Positions 24,701 through 38,300 of a stretch of DNA of 64,000 nucleotides are shown piece after piece; within the stretch, counting starts at the first letter, position 1; each line of letters opens with the position of its first letter. Position numbers and translations under genes: made by a program. The notes under the pieces are model-generated. The model searched no databases, was not told the DNA's origin, and saw only the letters and a program-made list of their open reading frames with translations. The DNA is from Synchiropus splendidus (taxonomy: Eukaryota > Chordata > Actinopteri > Syngnathiformes > Callionymidae), in the NCBI RefSeq assembly GCF_027744825.2, contig NC_071334.1:27729937-27793936 (forward strand), written 5' to 3'.

Positions 24701-27700
24701 AGCCACACGGTCCCTTTACCTTGTTTTATTGCAGCAGTATAGAAAGCACAAGCACTCCTTGTGTCCACTGGAGCGTAAAATGAGGCAATCTGGGCCAGAA
24801 GTTGGCTTTATTAGAACCTCTGTTTACACTCTGCTTTATTGAACTTATAAATAACATGTTAGTCCTGGTGCCACTTTTACCACTCCTCTCATGCTGCTGG
24901 TGCTCGTACAAGAGCCACGTAGACATTGCACTGTGGACTAGAGCAAATGTCACACAAGCATGTGGAAAAGAAATGAGCCTTTCCACTAATATAATTCCAT
25001 TTATAAGCGAAATTAAACCTCAATAGAAACCACATTAACAAAACAGTTATTCACGTTTGAAGTTGTGGAACTAAGTGATGTATGGTTGTGAACCGGCTCT
25101 TTAAAATTGATGTGGTACGTTCTTTATTGAAGGCGATGGCCATTCCAGATGCAAGTTCTAACTTCATAATCCATGGAAGCTCAGTGTGGATTGGTGCTGT
25201 GCAGTGTGAGCATGAGTGTATATCACAGGATTGTTTAATTATGCAAGTGCATCACTTTACTGTTTTCATTTGTTCTTTTACACTCTTTTTAGAGCACATT
25301 ATGTTTTATGCTTGTTCAATAAAGAGTGTAGAACTCAAGCTCAAGTGTGGTGCACTGCCACATCTTAAATTAAAGTTGCCACAATTTAAGAAAAATGTCT
25401 CTTTTTAAAGATGAAATCTCACATGATCAAACTTATTTTATCAACACTCAAACAAATGGATAACACATGAAGCATCATGGAGGTGGGCATGAACATGACA
25501 GTTCCTGGGGTGTTTTTCTGCCACAGTTTACAAAAAATCCTGGTGGAAACCCTGGATTTAAAAAAAATGTTTTCTAACCATTTTACTGCTTGTATAAACA
25601 CAAGGGGGAAAATGAAAAGACCAAGACCACAACCTATGAAGAGGGCGAGACCAAGATAGAGACTGAATTGAATAGGAGCACAAGTCTAGTTATTTCTTGT
25701 TGTAAAAGAAACAATGGTCTTTTTTAAAAAAATTAAATCAAGAACTGAAATGAAACCATTGGAGTGAAGTTTGGTCTGAGTCTCTGAGTGCTTCGGTCTC
25801 AACACGGTCTTGTCTACAACACAGTCTGAACTATGAGGTGTAACCGGGGAAAGTGCTCAAGGACATAGATGTCTGAAGCTGGAACCAGCAACCTCTTGGT
25901 GACAGCTGCTGTTGTGCTCATTGCTTTGAACCACTTACCATTAATGGCGGCTGCTCTGCAGTTTGTCACGGACCGGAAAGGAAGAAAGATAATCATTGTC
26001 TCCTGGGTCAGTGGAGTCAAAGAGGCGGCTCTTTCAAAAACAACCTTTGTAATAGGGGAACATTGTCACAATTTGGTGTTTTACTTACATTGCGCTCATC
26101 TCTGAATTAAGATTTGAAACAAAGAAAATGTGTGGCTGTAATTTCCTTAAAAAAATCCTTTCTGAAAATCTGTTCACCGGTGTCACCACACGTGTTCTGG
26201 GAACCAATAAGCCTGTGATAAATTTTCTATGTGTGTGGTAGAATCCTGTCCTTGCCTTTGTCTGCTTCTCATCATTGGGGTAGAAGTGGGTGAGGACTGC
26301 TGAGCTGGTCACTTCTGGCTCTCCACTATCAGTGGGAGCAGCTGGGTGATGAACTCCAGACTGGTGGTTTTCATAGGAAAGGACCAAAACACTGCTCAGC
26401 TGGGGTTGTTTGACCCTGGTTAATAGTGCTGGATAATAAGCAGACTCAGCAATTTGGCCGGGCGACTCATACGTCCGTGGATGCATGTGAACCTTGAAAA
26501 AAAATCTTCAGACGGCCTGTGATAATAACATTAATCTGGGATGACCTTAGTTTCTGCGGAGTGGAGTTAGCAGCTCGCATGAAAATGAATAGACCTTAGA
26601 GCATTGGACTTACTTACTGAACATGAATTGCGTTGCTCTGGATTAGATTAGCGCGATCCAAAATGAGCAGTAAGTGAAGTGTTGTGACCACTGCCTTCAG
26701 CGAAGACAGACAGTGTTTCTGTCCCAGGAACAGGCAGCAAATGTATGTGGCATGCATCTAGGTGAGATAATGGAATGCATCTCTACAAATCAGTGGGCTC
26801 CAATAAGTTTAGGAAACACTTCCAGCAAGTTTGTTGACATATCCCCTCAGTATGAATCCCCACTGTTTTGGAAAGTGTCAGTTGAACGTCTCTGGTATAA
26901 AACACTAAATAAGCAAAGATTTGATTTCGGAAGTTTGCATGAGCACAAATGAGGCGAAATAACTCCAGCTGTGTCAGTAAGGGACCAGATCTGCCAAATG
27001 GTGTCCCTGCTGTGTCAGCCTGATTGCTGTGACTTAGTTTTGCTTTCCTGACTGTTTATGATGCACTTTATTTCTCCACCTCGGGGAGGTTGTTTTCATT
27101 GGCGTTTATTTGATTGACTGGTTGAAGCATTGTACACAAACAACACAAATTGGTTTTGCATGCATGAAAGCTTGGTGTGTCGGAGTGAGTTTTGGGACAG
27201 CAGTTGTTTACAATGTGTCAGCCCAATAATGTGTCGTGAACTGGAGCCATAAAGGTGCTAGTTCGCGAATGCTATTTTGAACCAACCGGCATGTTCAGAC
27301 TGGGAATGAACCGGCTCAGAACCCGGAAAGTTGGTTCTCTGAAGGAATCTCACAGGAATCACAACATCAAAGGTGGGTGGGTGTTGAACATGGGAAACAC
27401 CGAGGTTCTGAGAATCCCAAACGGCACTGGTTCCAGAACCAGAACCGTATCAATAGCTGTATCGGGTGCCTTAACCTGGCATTCAGTTCATCCCGGAGCA
27501 GCAATTCTGCTTCCTTAAAGTGGCCCACTAGACCACTTGCATTGCACTGACCTGGCTGTGACAACTGAGTTTTGGACAGCATCATCTTAATGTAGATTGG
27601 AACGGGCCTGTAGCTTTTAGGGGTGTCTTTGTTTTAGAAAAGACACTATGGACCTCTTGACGTCTGCAGTGCAAAGTGTGTAATTTGCTAAAAGCCATGG

Positions 27701-29293
27701 AATGAACAACATACTGCCATAGATAAACGTCTTCCTCCCATTGGCCACCAATGGTCTGATAAAAATCTTCCTTTAAGTTACATTTAGAACAGACACAAAA
27801 TGTGTGATTAATTTGCATTAACCGCGAGTTCACTCAGGTTTAGTGCAACTAATTCAGATTAAAAATTGTAATCTATTGACAGCCCGAGTTGTGATTTGTG
27901 TTGTCAGAGTCTGTGTGTCCTGTGTCTGTTCTCTGTCCTGGAACTTTTTGATCTTGCTCATCAAGGTTGCAAAATATGAACGACATTTGAACATTTCTCA
28001 GCTGCTGGAAGTGGAACTGTTGCAAGTCTTAGTTCTTTGATTGACACTTTGTGTCACAATTTTCTCCTCTGTTCGCTGCCAGCTTAACTCCACTCACTTG
28101 TGTGGGACAATATTGTATTTTCTGAATTAAATACATCCAATTGTATTCATTCTGGACCCTGTTAGAACTCTGTCAGAAGAGACTGAGCACAGATAATAGC
28201 GCAGTGGGAGCAATTCCCTGAAGCTGTGTCTAATCCCTCGTCGCATCCTGGACACTTGCCTCGTGCTGTGAGTTATCATGTCAGCAGCAGCTCCTCCTTG
28301 CTCCTCATTGTGAATTTCTTGGAGAGGTCTGCGCTACTGAGGGGGTGGTTACGGCTTGTCCATGAGCTAAGGACTCACATTGCTTGAGAGAACCGATTAG
28401 CAGTGTTCATGTCGTTGTGGCTACAGCTCAATTCCACCTAGGGCTGATGAAAAGTAGGTGGACATATGGTGACATCTGATGTAAGACACTGTTATTTCTG
28501 CAATGTGAAGTACACAATGGGCCTATAAATAAAGGCAACCATAGAGAAGTAGCAGTTTGGATGACAGCTTTACTGCCAGCAGACCTAGAAGCTGCTGTCC
28601 TCACATCCCAGTCATATTTTCGTTTACATTTACAAATGATTGCACTCATGCTCACTCATAACATTGTGTATACTTCAAAACATGTTACTCTAGACCAGGG
28701 GTCATGGACCTATGGCTCGTGAGCCAGATGTGGCTTTTTGGCAAAGGAGTCTGGCTTTTTGAACGGCTTTCTGACAACAGCACTCGGAGAGCAAAATGCT
28801 GTTAAACCACAGCTTCTCTGACTACGTTCCAGCTTAGTCATCTTGTTCGACGCTTTAGCAAGTTCAGTAATGGTGACTTCCTATGATGCTCATGCAGCTC
28901 ACTGAACCAGTCACGGTCATTGATCACTATGTTGTGGAAATTTGTGGGCAAATAAGCTTCATGCTGTCAAGATTGCACCACGTCACATCAGACCAATGAA
29001 ATTATAGGCCTTTTGTTGACATCGACATGCTAAAATGTGCTGTTTTTGACCGCTCTTCGGAGTGCTGCGCTGCTCAGCTGAACAGTTATAACGGCAGGAC
29101 CATGTTGTAGCGATCAACCACTGTGGTTGGTTGAATGCATCATGGGAATAGTTCAGGTCACCATAACTGAGTTTATTATGCTCTGCCCGATGTAACGTTG
29201 TCAACGGCAGCATTAGCGGGATATGCTGCACTGTAGGCCTGGAAGAACTCTACTTTTGTTGGTCTTCACTTTCCATTCGGTTGTGCTCTTACA

Positions 29294-29359
<66 letters not shown>

Positions 29360-32300
29360 GCACAACTAGGGCCAATTTTAGAGAACCCGCGCACACACGG
29401 AGAACATGCAAGAAAGTATTAGCCACATTTTTATTTATCGAGAGTGTTGCAAGCTGCAGCTGTTTATATAATTGTTTAAGCACATGTGCAGTAAATTGCA
29501 TGTTTCTAGGCAAGAGCATGTCTATGGACTCCCACCTTCTGATGAGTTTCGACGTTGTTGACTGTATTCTTTCTCTGAAATTACCCTCTCTGTAGAATCA
29601 AAAGTCCTTTGTGTCACAGATGGACAGTTAAGGCTTTTCAATTTTCTTCGACAGGAAACCTGAGTGATTATCACAGACCAACAATAAAGCAGAAGAACTA
29701 TGGGACAACTGTACCTCTTCTGTTTACTGGACAGGACTGGAGACCCTTCAGTTGGCTTAGATCGCAGGTAAGCTGTTATTTTTTTTATGTGCAGAATTTT
29801 TTTTTCTTGTATTCAATTCTATTTGTTATGTTGCCATTGTAGCATTGCAATACAGTACAACGGGGTCGTGGTGGGTGATATGAGGATATATATTTTTTGT
29901 ACAATATAAAAGTATTGTGTCATTTCCGGTCTATCATTGCTATTACCACTACATCAATGCGTGACAGCTAACAAGACAGAACAGTGAGGAGCGTCGATCG
30001 TAGTTTTAAGTTTAGAGTTTTGTTAAATCAAGCGATCCATGATATCAGCAGTCAACAGTCCCCCCCCGTCCAAAAACATCATCAAAACAACGGCAACAGA
30101 TGTTGATCTCACTGGATACACAATATCTGCAGTACCCCTTTTGTTATATATATAAAATAAAACACATTGTTAGTTGACGCTGACTTTCAAGATCCCTGCA
30201 TATACTGGTTTTATTTTATTTTTTTCACTTTTTTATTTCGGTTTTATGAGACAACACTTAGTCATTCACATGTGACAATAAGCACATTGGGAAAGTGTTG
30301 CTTTTTTCCTCCCCTAGCAAAACTGAGCAAAATAAGAGAATTGACAACAACCCCAAGTCAACTAACGTTATCTTACAAGTGACAACAATGAAAAAATTGT
30401 CACAATGAAGCTGGTAGGTGGAAGCCCATAGTAAACAAAAACAGTGTATTTAAAATAGGGAAAAAAGTTATCTTAATAATCCCAGCTTTTAAATGGAGTC
30501 CAGAACATCTATAAAGGAGAGAACATTTTTCCTTTCAACTATATTTTCATGTGTCTCTCAAAACATACATTTAAGCAATGCATTTGGATCTCTCCAAATG
30601 TATCTGGATATATTAACACTATTTTAATAGCCACAAAAGAAAGTTAGACAATCATTGTTTATTGCACATATAATTATCTCAATACATTTTTAAATGTCTA
30701 CAGTAAAATAGTCTTTGTGTTGGCTCATGCCTTCTAACTTCTATGATCATCTTTTCTTTTTGATTTAACCTTTATCCTACTCCACACTTTCTTCACACTC
30801 ACACAATAAATAAAATATGTCATCAAGGATGTAATGTACGACAGGTTTTACTGGTACTCACTTATAGGGAGTGTGTTGAGGTGGCACAAAATTTAGCTGT
30901 GGGAAATAAGTTTTTTGCTGATTCTGCATCTGATTCACCTCATTTATTTCCTCTCTCTTCACATCTTCTTTGACTTTATGAGCACAAACACCATGTGGTA
31001 CAACTGTACCGCAGTCTCGTTTCCAGAGATGTCTTTTCTACCTTCTGACCTTGACGATGGGCTGTGAAACTTTGCCCATATACAGGGCAAAAGTAGAAAT
31101 TTCTTTATTATATAAAAAACAGCTGCAAAAAAACCCACTCTTTCAGATATATACATAAGTGTTTGAAGTAAAAGAGAACCAAAGAGATGCTATAATTTGG
31201 ATGTGATAAACAAGATTTCTCGCAGAGCCGCTAGATGATGGTGGACTGGGCAATAATTTGTTTTAAACTTTGGCCATTATCATGTTGTGCATTTTTTGGT
31301 CTGCCATGTTAGATTCTGCCTGTTGGCAAAATCACAGTGTACAGATGTTTCAGTTTTGAGGTTATTTCCTGCAGTTTAATGCATACCTATGTTGATGCTT
31401 ATTTTTGCAAGAATAATTTACGTCAATTTATTGATAATGTGATTAAAAAAATGTACATGTCAGGTTGTTGGTATTTTGCTCCTGGCTATTTGTTTTTGTG
31501 GTTATTAAAATGTACTTAGATTCATCTAAGACAAGCTCAGGAGAAACTGAGCATGACGCATCATGCTCAACTTAACATAAAGGACTTGACACAGGATCCA
31601 TTGTACTGACATCCAACCAACACCGGAAAAATAAAACTAACACGTAGATTTACATGAAGTGGCATGTAACCTGTTCCTTCGCTCTCTACAAAATGTATGA
31701 AGAAATGATGCTCACATCCGTTAATGGAAATTCATGTCAACTGATGCAAGGTTTTTGAAATAGACATTCAGTCACCAAAATGTAATCATTAAATTCCTAT
31801 GTATTATGTTTTGTAGATTGTTTGTCTCAATTTCAGGAATTTATTTTAGCTTTGTTGTCTTCCCTGGAGCCACTCTCCTGCAACACAAATACAAACCTAA
31901 TTGCAAATATAGATGGATTACCGATGCAACAGCTTGGACCAGGCCAGATTATCCATTAATAATGTCATTTTTAAGCACTTTTATCTTGAGCGTTGGCTTG
32001 AATGTCTGTGCTGCGGTTAGTTCAAAGCACTTCCTGCTTCTGCAGGGTTCAGCACGGATGAACACACCATCTCCATCACAGTGAAATCATGAAGCTAAAT
32101 GGAGATCATTTGTTTGACTGCAATTCCCACTTGAATAAAAAGCGATATCTGTCAGCCACGAGAACAACGCCTTGTTCTTTACCCACTCAGTTGAGTTAAT
32201 TAAGTGGGGCAGTGCAATGAAGGAGTCCCTGGACTCAAGCTGGAACTGAGTCAAATTGAGTATGAAATACATGACGTAGATCATAAACTACAAAGGAGCG

Positions 32301-35300
32301 TGATCTTTGCTTGAAACTTCTGTCTGTCCCTCATTTTGCAGCGGTATACTTTTATGATCCATCCACATTTGCGCCTGTTGTGAAGATGGATGGCTGCTTG
32401 ACCCACAGCGTCCGCAGCGCTGACCACATCTGACCCAGCGTGAAGTGTGTGCTGGGGATGAGTGGGATCGCTGGGTAACACGAGTGCGATGATTGATATT
32501 GAGTCAGGGCAAGATGGTGCAGGAGGGGGGTGTTAAGTTTGTCCTTGCAGCGCAAATAAAGCAGTCGAAAGCAGCTACAAAACAAGCATTTTAGTGAACA
32601 ACTCAGCAAGTTGATTCAGAAGTGTTTTCTACTCTGTTTTTTTCTTTTCCTTGTTGGATTATGGCAGCTACTAGAGAGTTGAAGTGATATACAAATTCAT
32701 TCATGACTTAATGAGCTAACTCGATTATTAACATTTATTTATTTTATTTCGGGAGGGTGTGTGTTGTGGGAGGGGGAGGGAGGCCTGCTTCAACAGTCCT
32801 CTTGTAAAGCCCCACTTGTCCGGACTACAGCACATTGTGAATGGTGTGAGAGTGAACATTCTAGGAGATGCAGCTGAATGGTCGGCTCTGTATTTTATGG
32901 CTCAGGGAAGATATCCACACATTCATGATTTACTTGATGCGCATTCCAGAGATGAACTGTGAGCATTAAATATGGGCTTTCACCTCAGCCGTCGCCGCTG
33001 AAATAACCACGATTAACCACAATTCTCTAGAGGAACAGCAATAACAGCAATACTATTCCCTGCAAGAAGCTTGTCAACTGAACACCCTCAAAAGCCTATC
33101 TGAGGATAAAATGAAACGAAATGGAAACGGAGCATCATGCGTTTACACTGACACAGTTTCTCCTGTCAAGGTCACCACAGGTCAAGTCATTTAATCTTGG
33201 CAAACCTCGAATGTTATCAAGTTTACCATTCATTTTGAACAAGAAAAGGTTGAGAATTGCAGAAATATAATTGTTGAAAATGCGTTTAATCGTGTGGAAT
33301 CCATTCCTTGACTTTTTGGGACCCAGGTTAGTTGAGTTGTTCTGGAGAGCCTAACTAACACCAGATTGATGACAGTTGTAATGTGACGTAATGTTTGTGC
33401 TTTATTGTGTGATGGGACTCTATATACAATTGACAATAATAAATGTTCATTTAACAATAAATACACAAAAAATGCTTGACATGCATTTTCACTTTGTTGA
33501 CATTTCTGGTTAAGTCCAGATCCAGTTCCAAGTCCCCATTTTTAGGGAAAATAACACATTCCAAACAGCATAGTATTTGCCCTTTTAATTCCACTTTCCT
33601 GAAGTGACTGAGCTTGGTTTTCGTGAAGTCTTCTTTTTTATATTCTTCCCTGCCTATCATGAGCTTATTGTTTTTGGTCAATTCATCTGTCACTGTCTGA
33701 ACAATTTCACAGAGCCATGACTTCGCTCTGCAGCCTCTTAATTACCAGTTATTATCATATTTGGCTTTGCTTTACAATGTTACCCAGCGTCTTTTAGCCT
33801 AATAACAAATGTGTCCATTCATAGAAGGCATTCGCCACAATCGTGTTTGCATTTTGCCAAAAGATCATAAGCAATCCATTGTTCTGTTTTTATATTCAGA
33901 GCCGTCTGTTTGATTCAATGTAATGCATTTGTTTTTGGCTGGTATTAAAGATAAGCAAAGTGGGAAGCACTGGAACATACTGAAATGAACTCTCTTTATT
34001 CAGTCCTATTCCTCTGTTTTCTCTGCAGCATCACCCAAAGTCACTGAAGCTCTTGATCGAAGTAGATCGTGATCAGCTGGTCCTGCTACTGAAGAAGAAC
34101 GAGTGAGTGCTCTCCCATTCATGGATTTCTTTGTGTCACAGAGGTCTCTGGACTATAATTATGACAACAGATGTTGCACTGAGCGTTTGGGTTTTGAGTC
34201 AAATTTATCTGCCAGTGAGGACAAGTCATTTTCCTCTCCTTCGGAGTGTTTGTCAGTGCTCCCAGTTCAAAGACTTGAAAGAGGGGAAGTTCTGCATACA
34301 TCGCTGAGACGTTGATGAATAGTGACATACTCCCTCTTCTTGTTCCTTTGTCTTCTGTATTTGATCTATTGGAGGAACACAAGGGGAAAGGCTGCTTTGT
34401 TTCAACACAGAACGCTGGCTGCTCTCAGAGTATTAAGATACTGTCAACACAGTGTCAGTCTGAGACTCTTAAGAAAGAAGCGATGCTATAAAGAAAGGCG
34501 CCGTTTGACATTGATCCATTTCAAGGGGAAAGTGGATGAAAACACATTTTCTATCTTTTTTTCATATTTGCATTATCAATCTAATGATCACATTGCTCTA
34601 CAAGTAGCACAAGCAGTACGTACAGCATGCATGACACAGTTTGTGAGGACTTGAGGATGGACGAGGAGGAGACGATGACACAGTTACTCAAAAAGCTCTT
34701 ACAATTATGTCAATGACAACTCCTGCTGCATTATTCTACATATTCCAAACACTTCATTTGGACAACTGCTAGTACCTCAGGACACAACATCGTCTGCTGC
34801 ATCACTTTCACTGCACCTTTACTATAACTGTAAGAATTAGGCGACATAAAAAAAACATACTGCTTTAACAAAGGAATCAGCAACGATGCCTGGGAGAGGA
34901 ATTGAAACTGCAACTCGTCTACCGCCTGTTGTGCAAATATTACGACAACAATAAACACAAAAGCAGGCTTTTGCAATAAACCTGCCGGAGCAACTGGAAT
35001 TCTGTCATTACCTTTACTGAGCCACTGAAGTGTTTTGTTTCCTACACTAACCGAGCAACAAAAGGCAATATGGCCCACCTCTGAAGTGCGTTTGCAATCT
35101 CAGACGCTGACTAACTAAATGTGTCTCTGGCTTCAGTCGCTGATGTTGTTAGGAAGAACCTGATTTGATTGATGGGACAATATGTTTTCCATCCACTTCT
35201 CCTGCCACACATGAGCAGCCAAGCAACAAGCCAGTGTAGTGTAATAGAAGGAACAGAGAGAGGGAGAGAGACAGCGGATGTGTTTTAGAGCCAGACCCAT

Positions 35301-38300
35301 CAGTGAGCCCCACTTGTTCCCTTGATTTAATATATGTAAATTCCAACCGCAGACAAAGCTTTCAATGCTAGAGCTACATTTTTATGTCTTTGGAAATATT
35401 TTGACCTTCAGTTGGGTCTCTCCGGTACCAGCTTCTGCACAGGTGGGTATTTTGACTCGCCACTGTCAAAAGTCTTGCTTGACTCATAAGGACTGTCCTG
35501 TGAAAATCATTTCTAAATGGGGTATTTCCAGTGGAAAAGTCACAGGTGCAAAAGCACCTTGCCTTTACAGCTGTTTTTAATCCACTCTGGCTGTCATGTC
35601 CCTCCAATACTGGGAAATTTAAAGTCCACATTTCAACACTGGTGCCAAGCAGGTGATAGATTGGTCTGTTCGGAGCGATTCCATTGAGCCTGAACACCTT
35701 TGCTTATGCCAGCATCTGGGCTTGTGCTGGACAGCACGCAGTATGCTGGCAAAACAGTAGCATGTTTTGAAGTATCTTATTCTAGTGAAGTTAAAAACCA
35801 CATCATGTTCAGGGTGAGGATATTGTTCTACAGTTTGGAGCAAGGGTCTCCAACTCGATTGACGCCAGAGGCCAAGTCTTGGTTGAAAGGCTGATTTGAA
35901 GAAGACCACAAGCACCAGTGGTGACACAAAGTTAATAATGTGCAGCATTCATGGTACCAGTCTTCAATACCGTGTTGGTCAACGTTCTTGTCTTGTCCCA
36001 GCATGCACTGCTCGGTTGAAAGGCTGAACTTCAGTTTGTTTGCTGTTGTTTTTTTTTTTTTCTGTATGTTATCTTGTATTGTCACGATCGCATTTAGCAG
36101 TGTTTTGGTGATATACTGCCCTACTGTGGCTGCACCTTTGTTAGAGTTGGAAGCCTTGTGGCGGGCCGTGTAACTGCATCCTGCCTAACGCAAATGGATC
36201 TCAAATTTCATACGCCTGGATTAAGACAGTGGTTAAGGTATGTTCAGCTGTTGGTGCATCTGACCTGAACCTTATAACCTTATAACCTGAACTTTTTTTT
36301 GTTATTATTGTTGGTTTAACTGAGGTTTGAGATTGGTGTGTGTATGTGAAGTGCCGTTTTAAAGCTGTAGTCATGAAGAGAGGGGCCAAAAGGTGATTAA
36401 TACGTGATCATTTTCCCAGCATGCCCAGCCCTACTAAATTTAACCTCTTGATAGATGAAGATGAATCGCAGAACCCTCTGAATCTTAATAAGTGGCAGCA
36501 GTGCCCGCTGCTATGGGCCACGCATGCTTGACAAGATGGATGACAAGTAGGACAAGGATCTGAAGAGGCTCTGTTTTGCTTGGTGGGAGTGCTTTGTGGA
36601 TCCAGACCTGAAGCCCGCTGTGCTGACACTCAGTGAAGGCGCTTGTCAAGCTGACTGGATGTGTGCCATTGATGAAATCCAGTTGTTCAAACACAGACAA
36701 CATCTGTAGAGGGGGAAAAAGAAGACATTGAGAGCCAGGATGAAATGATTTAAATTAAGCCTCGGGATTTGTTTTCTCTGGTCCCTGATAATAAATATCG
36801 CCTGCAATGACTGGTTGTGCGTTTGAACTGAAGTGAACCTTGTTGGGATCATCATTGTTTTGTTCTTTTGCTTTAGTGCTTTTAATTTTTGTTGATAATT
36901 ATGATTCTGATTGTTCCGTGCTCGCATGGCCATTTATAGAAAACAATATTCCACCGCTCGGGGTGGAGCCGCTGCTCCTCCACATCGAGAGGAACCAGCT
37001 GAGATGGCTCGGGCATCTGATCCGGATGCCCCCTGGACGCCTCCCTGGGGAGGTGTTCCGGGCATGTCCTACCGGGAGGAGACCCCGGGGAAGACCCAGG
37101 ACTCACTGCAGAGATGATGTCTCCGGTCTGGCCTGGGAACGCCTCGGGATCCCCCAGGAGGAGCTGGAGGAGGTTTGTGCAGACCGGGAAGTTTGGGCTT
37201 CCCTGCTCCGAATGCTGCCTCCGCCACCCGACCCCAGATAAGCAGTAGAAGAAGGTGAAGGTGAATATTCCACCGCCAAGAGTGACCAAAATAATCTTTT
37301 TGGTCTGCTTGGGTGCAAGTACCTGTGACTTGACAGCATTTTTTACGGTCACCAGAGAGGACAATAAAGAGTTTGTTTTGTTAGATCGTACATTGGTAAC
37401 TCATGTGCCCACATTCATTCCATACCGGCTATGTTCCTGCCCCTGCAAAAAGTATGCTAGACTAGGTTCACCTAGGGTAAAGGGACACATTGGTAGTCTG
37501 CCCAAGACGAACTTCCCCGGGCCGCTCGGTAGAAGCACAAGTTGTGCACATAAATGTTTCTAAAAACATATTGCAGCAGGTGGGTTTGGTATTTTCTGTG
37601 TGTGGCTATCCTGGCTAACAAGGAATTATTGTATATATTTGGTGTGTGAGTCGTTTACTATCTGTCAATTCAATGATTTGAGTGATTTGGATTCCAATAT
37701 CTGGGTTCATTGTTCAATTTAAAATCAATTTTCAATTCAAAACCATTTTTTTCCTTGACAATTTCTGGTGTGATTTCTGATCATGATCTACTCCTACTCT
37801 ACTTTTCTCATCTGCTTTGCAAGACAGAACAATGAACTCTCACATTAGTGCTTCTTTTTAAATTAAAAATGGTACTTCTCGAAACAAAAGTGGTACTTCT
37901 CGAAACAATAGAATAATATGAACCGTGTCCAGGATCACTATCCGCAGGTGCTACATCCAGGTTCTTCTGTAAGAAAAGAAGCTTATCCACATGTGCTGCA
38001 GTAAGACTACTTCGCTGTGCTGTCACTATATTTCCAGCGGCAGAGAAAACTTGGAGTGAAACGTGACATTGATGTTCCTGGGATTTGAGCAGCCACTTAG
38101 CTATGTAGTGAACGGTGAATGTCAAAAAAGAATGGGATGCTCATCTCCAACATGTTTGTTTAGATACTTTCCGCCTCTGCGTGCATTCCTGAACTGACAG
38201 TGTGGTGATGCCAAGCCATCTCGCGTAGTTACAAAATTTTTGGTTGGATTTTAAACATTGTAAACTGATTTTGAATCGCAGCTAATGAGAATTTTTATGT

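Larger units (their letters stand above)
15764..29654 (+). other. adam12 intron 1 (13.9 kb)
   Basis: A long first intron. It contains a 24-bp tandem repeat, a truncated inverted hAT-like copy and other DNA-transposon relics, and a long (TA)n just before exon 2. A low-repeat stretch at about 22.0-22.85 kb could be regulatory. No other gene is supported. Confidence 0.8.

Noticed and set aside
29860..30170. Possible transposon relic after adam12 exon 2
   Set aside because: The texture is suggestive, but no termini, target duplication or clear family words could be fixed.
36882..37364. 160-codon minus-strand open frame
   Set aside because: It is the antisense of the GC-rich LINE fragment; the sense strand carries the recognisable LINE protein end.
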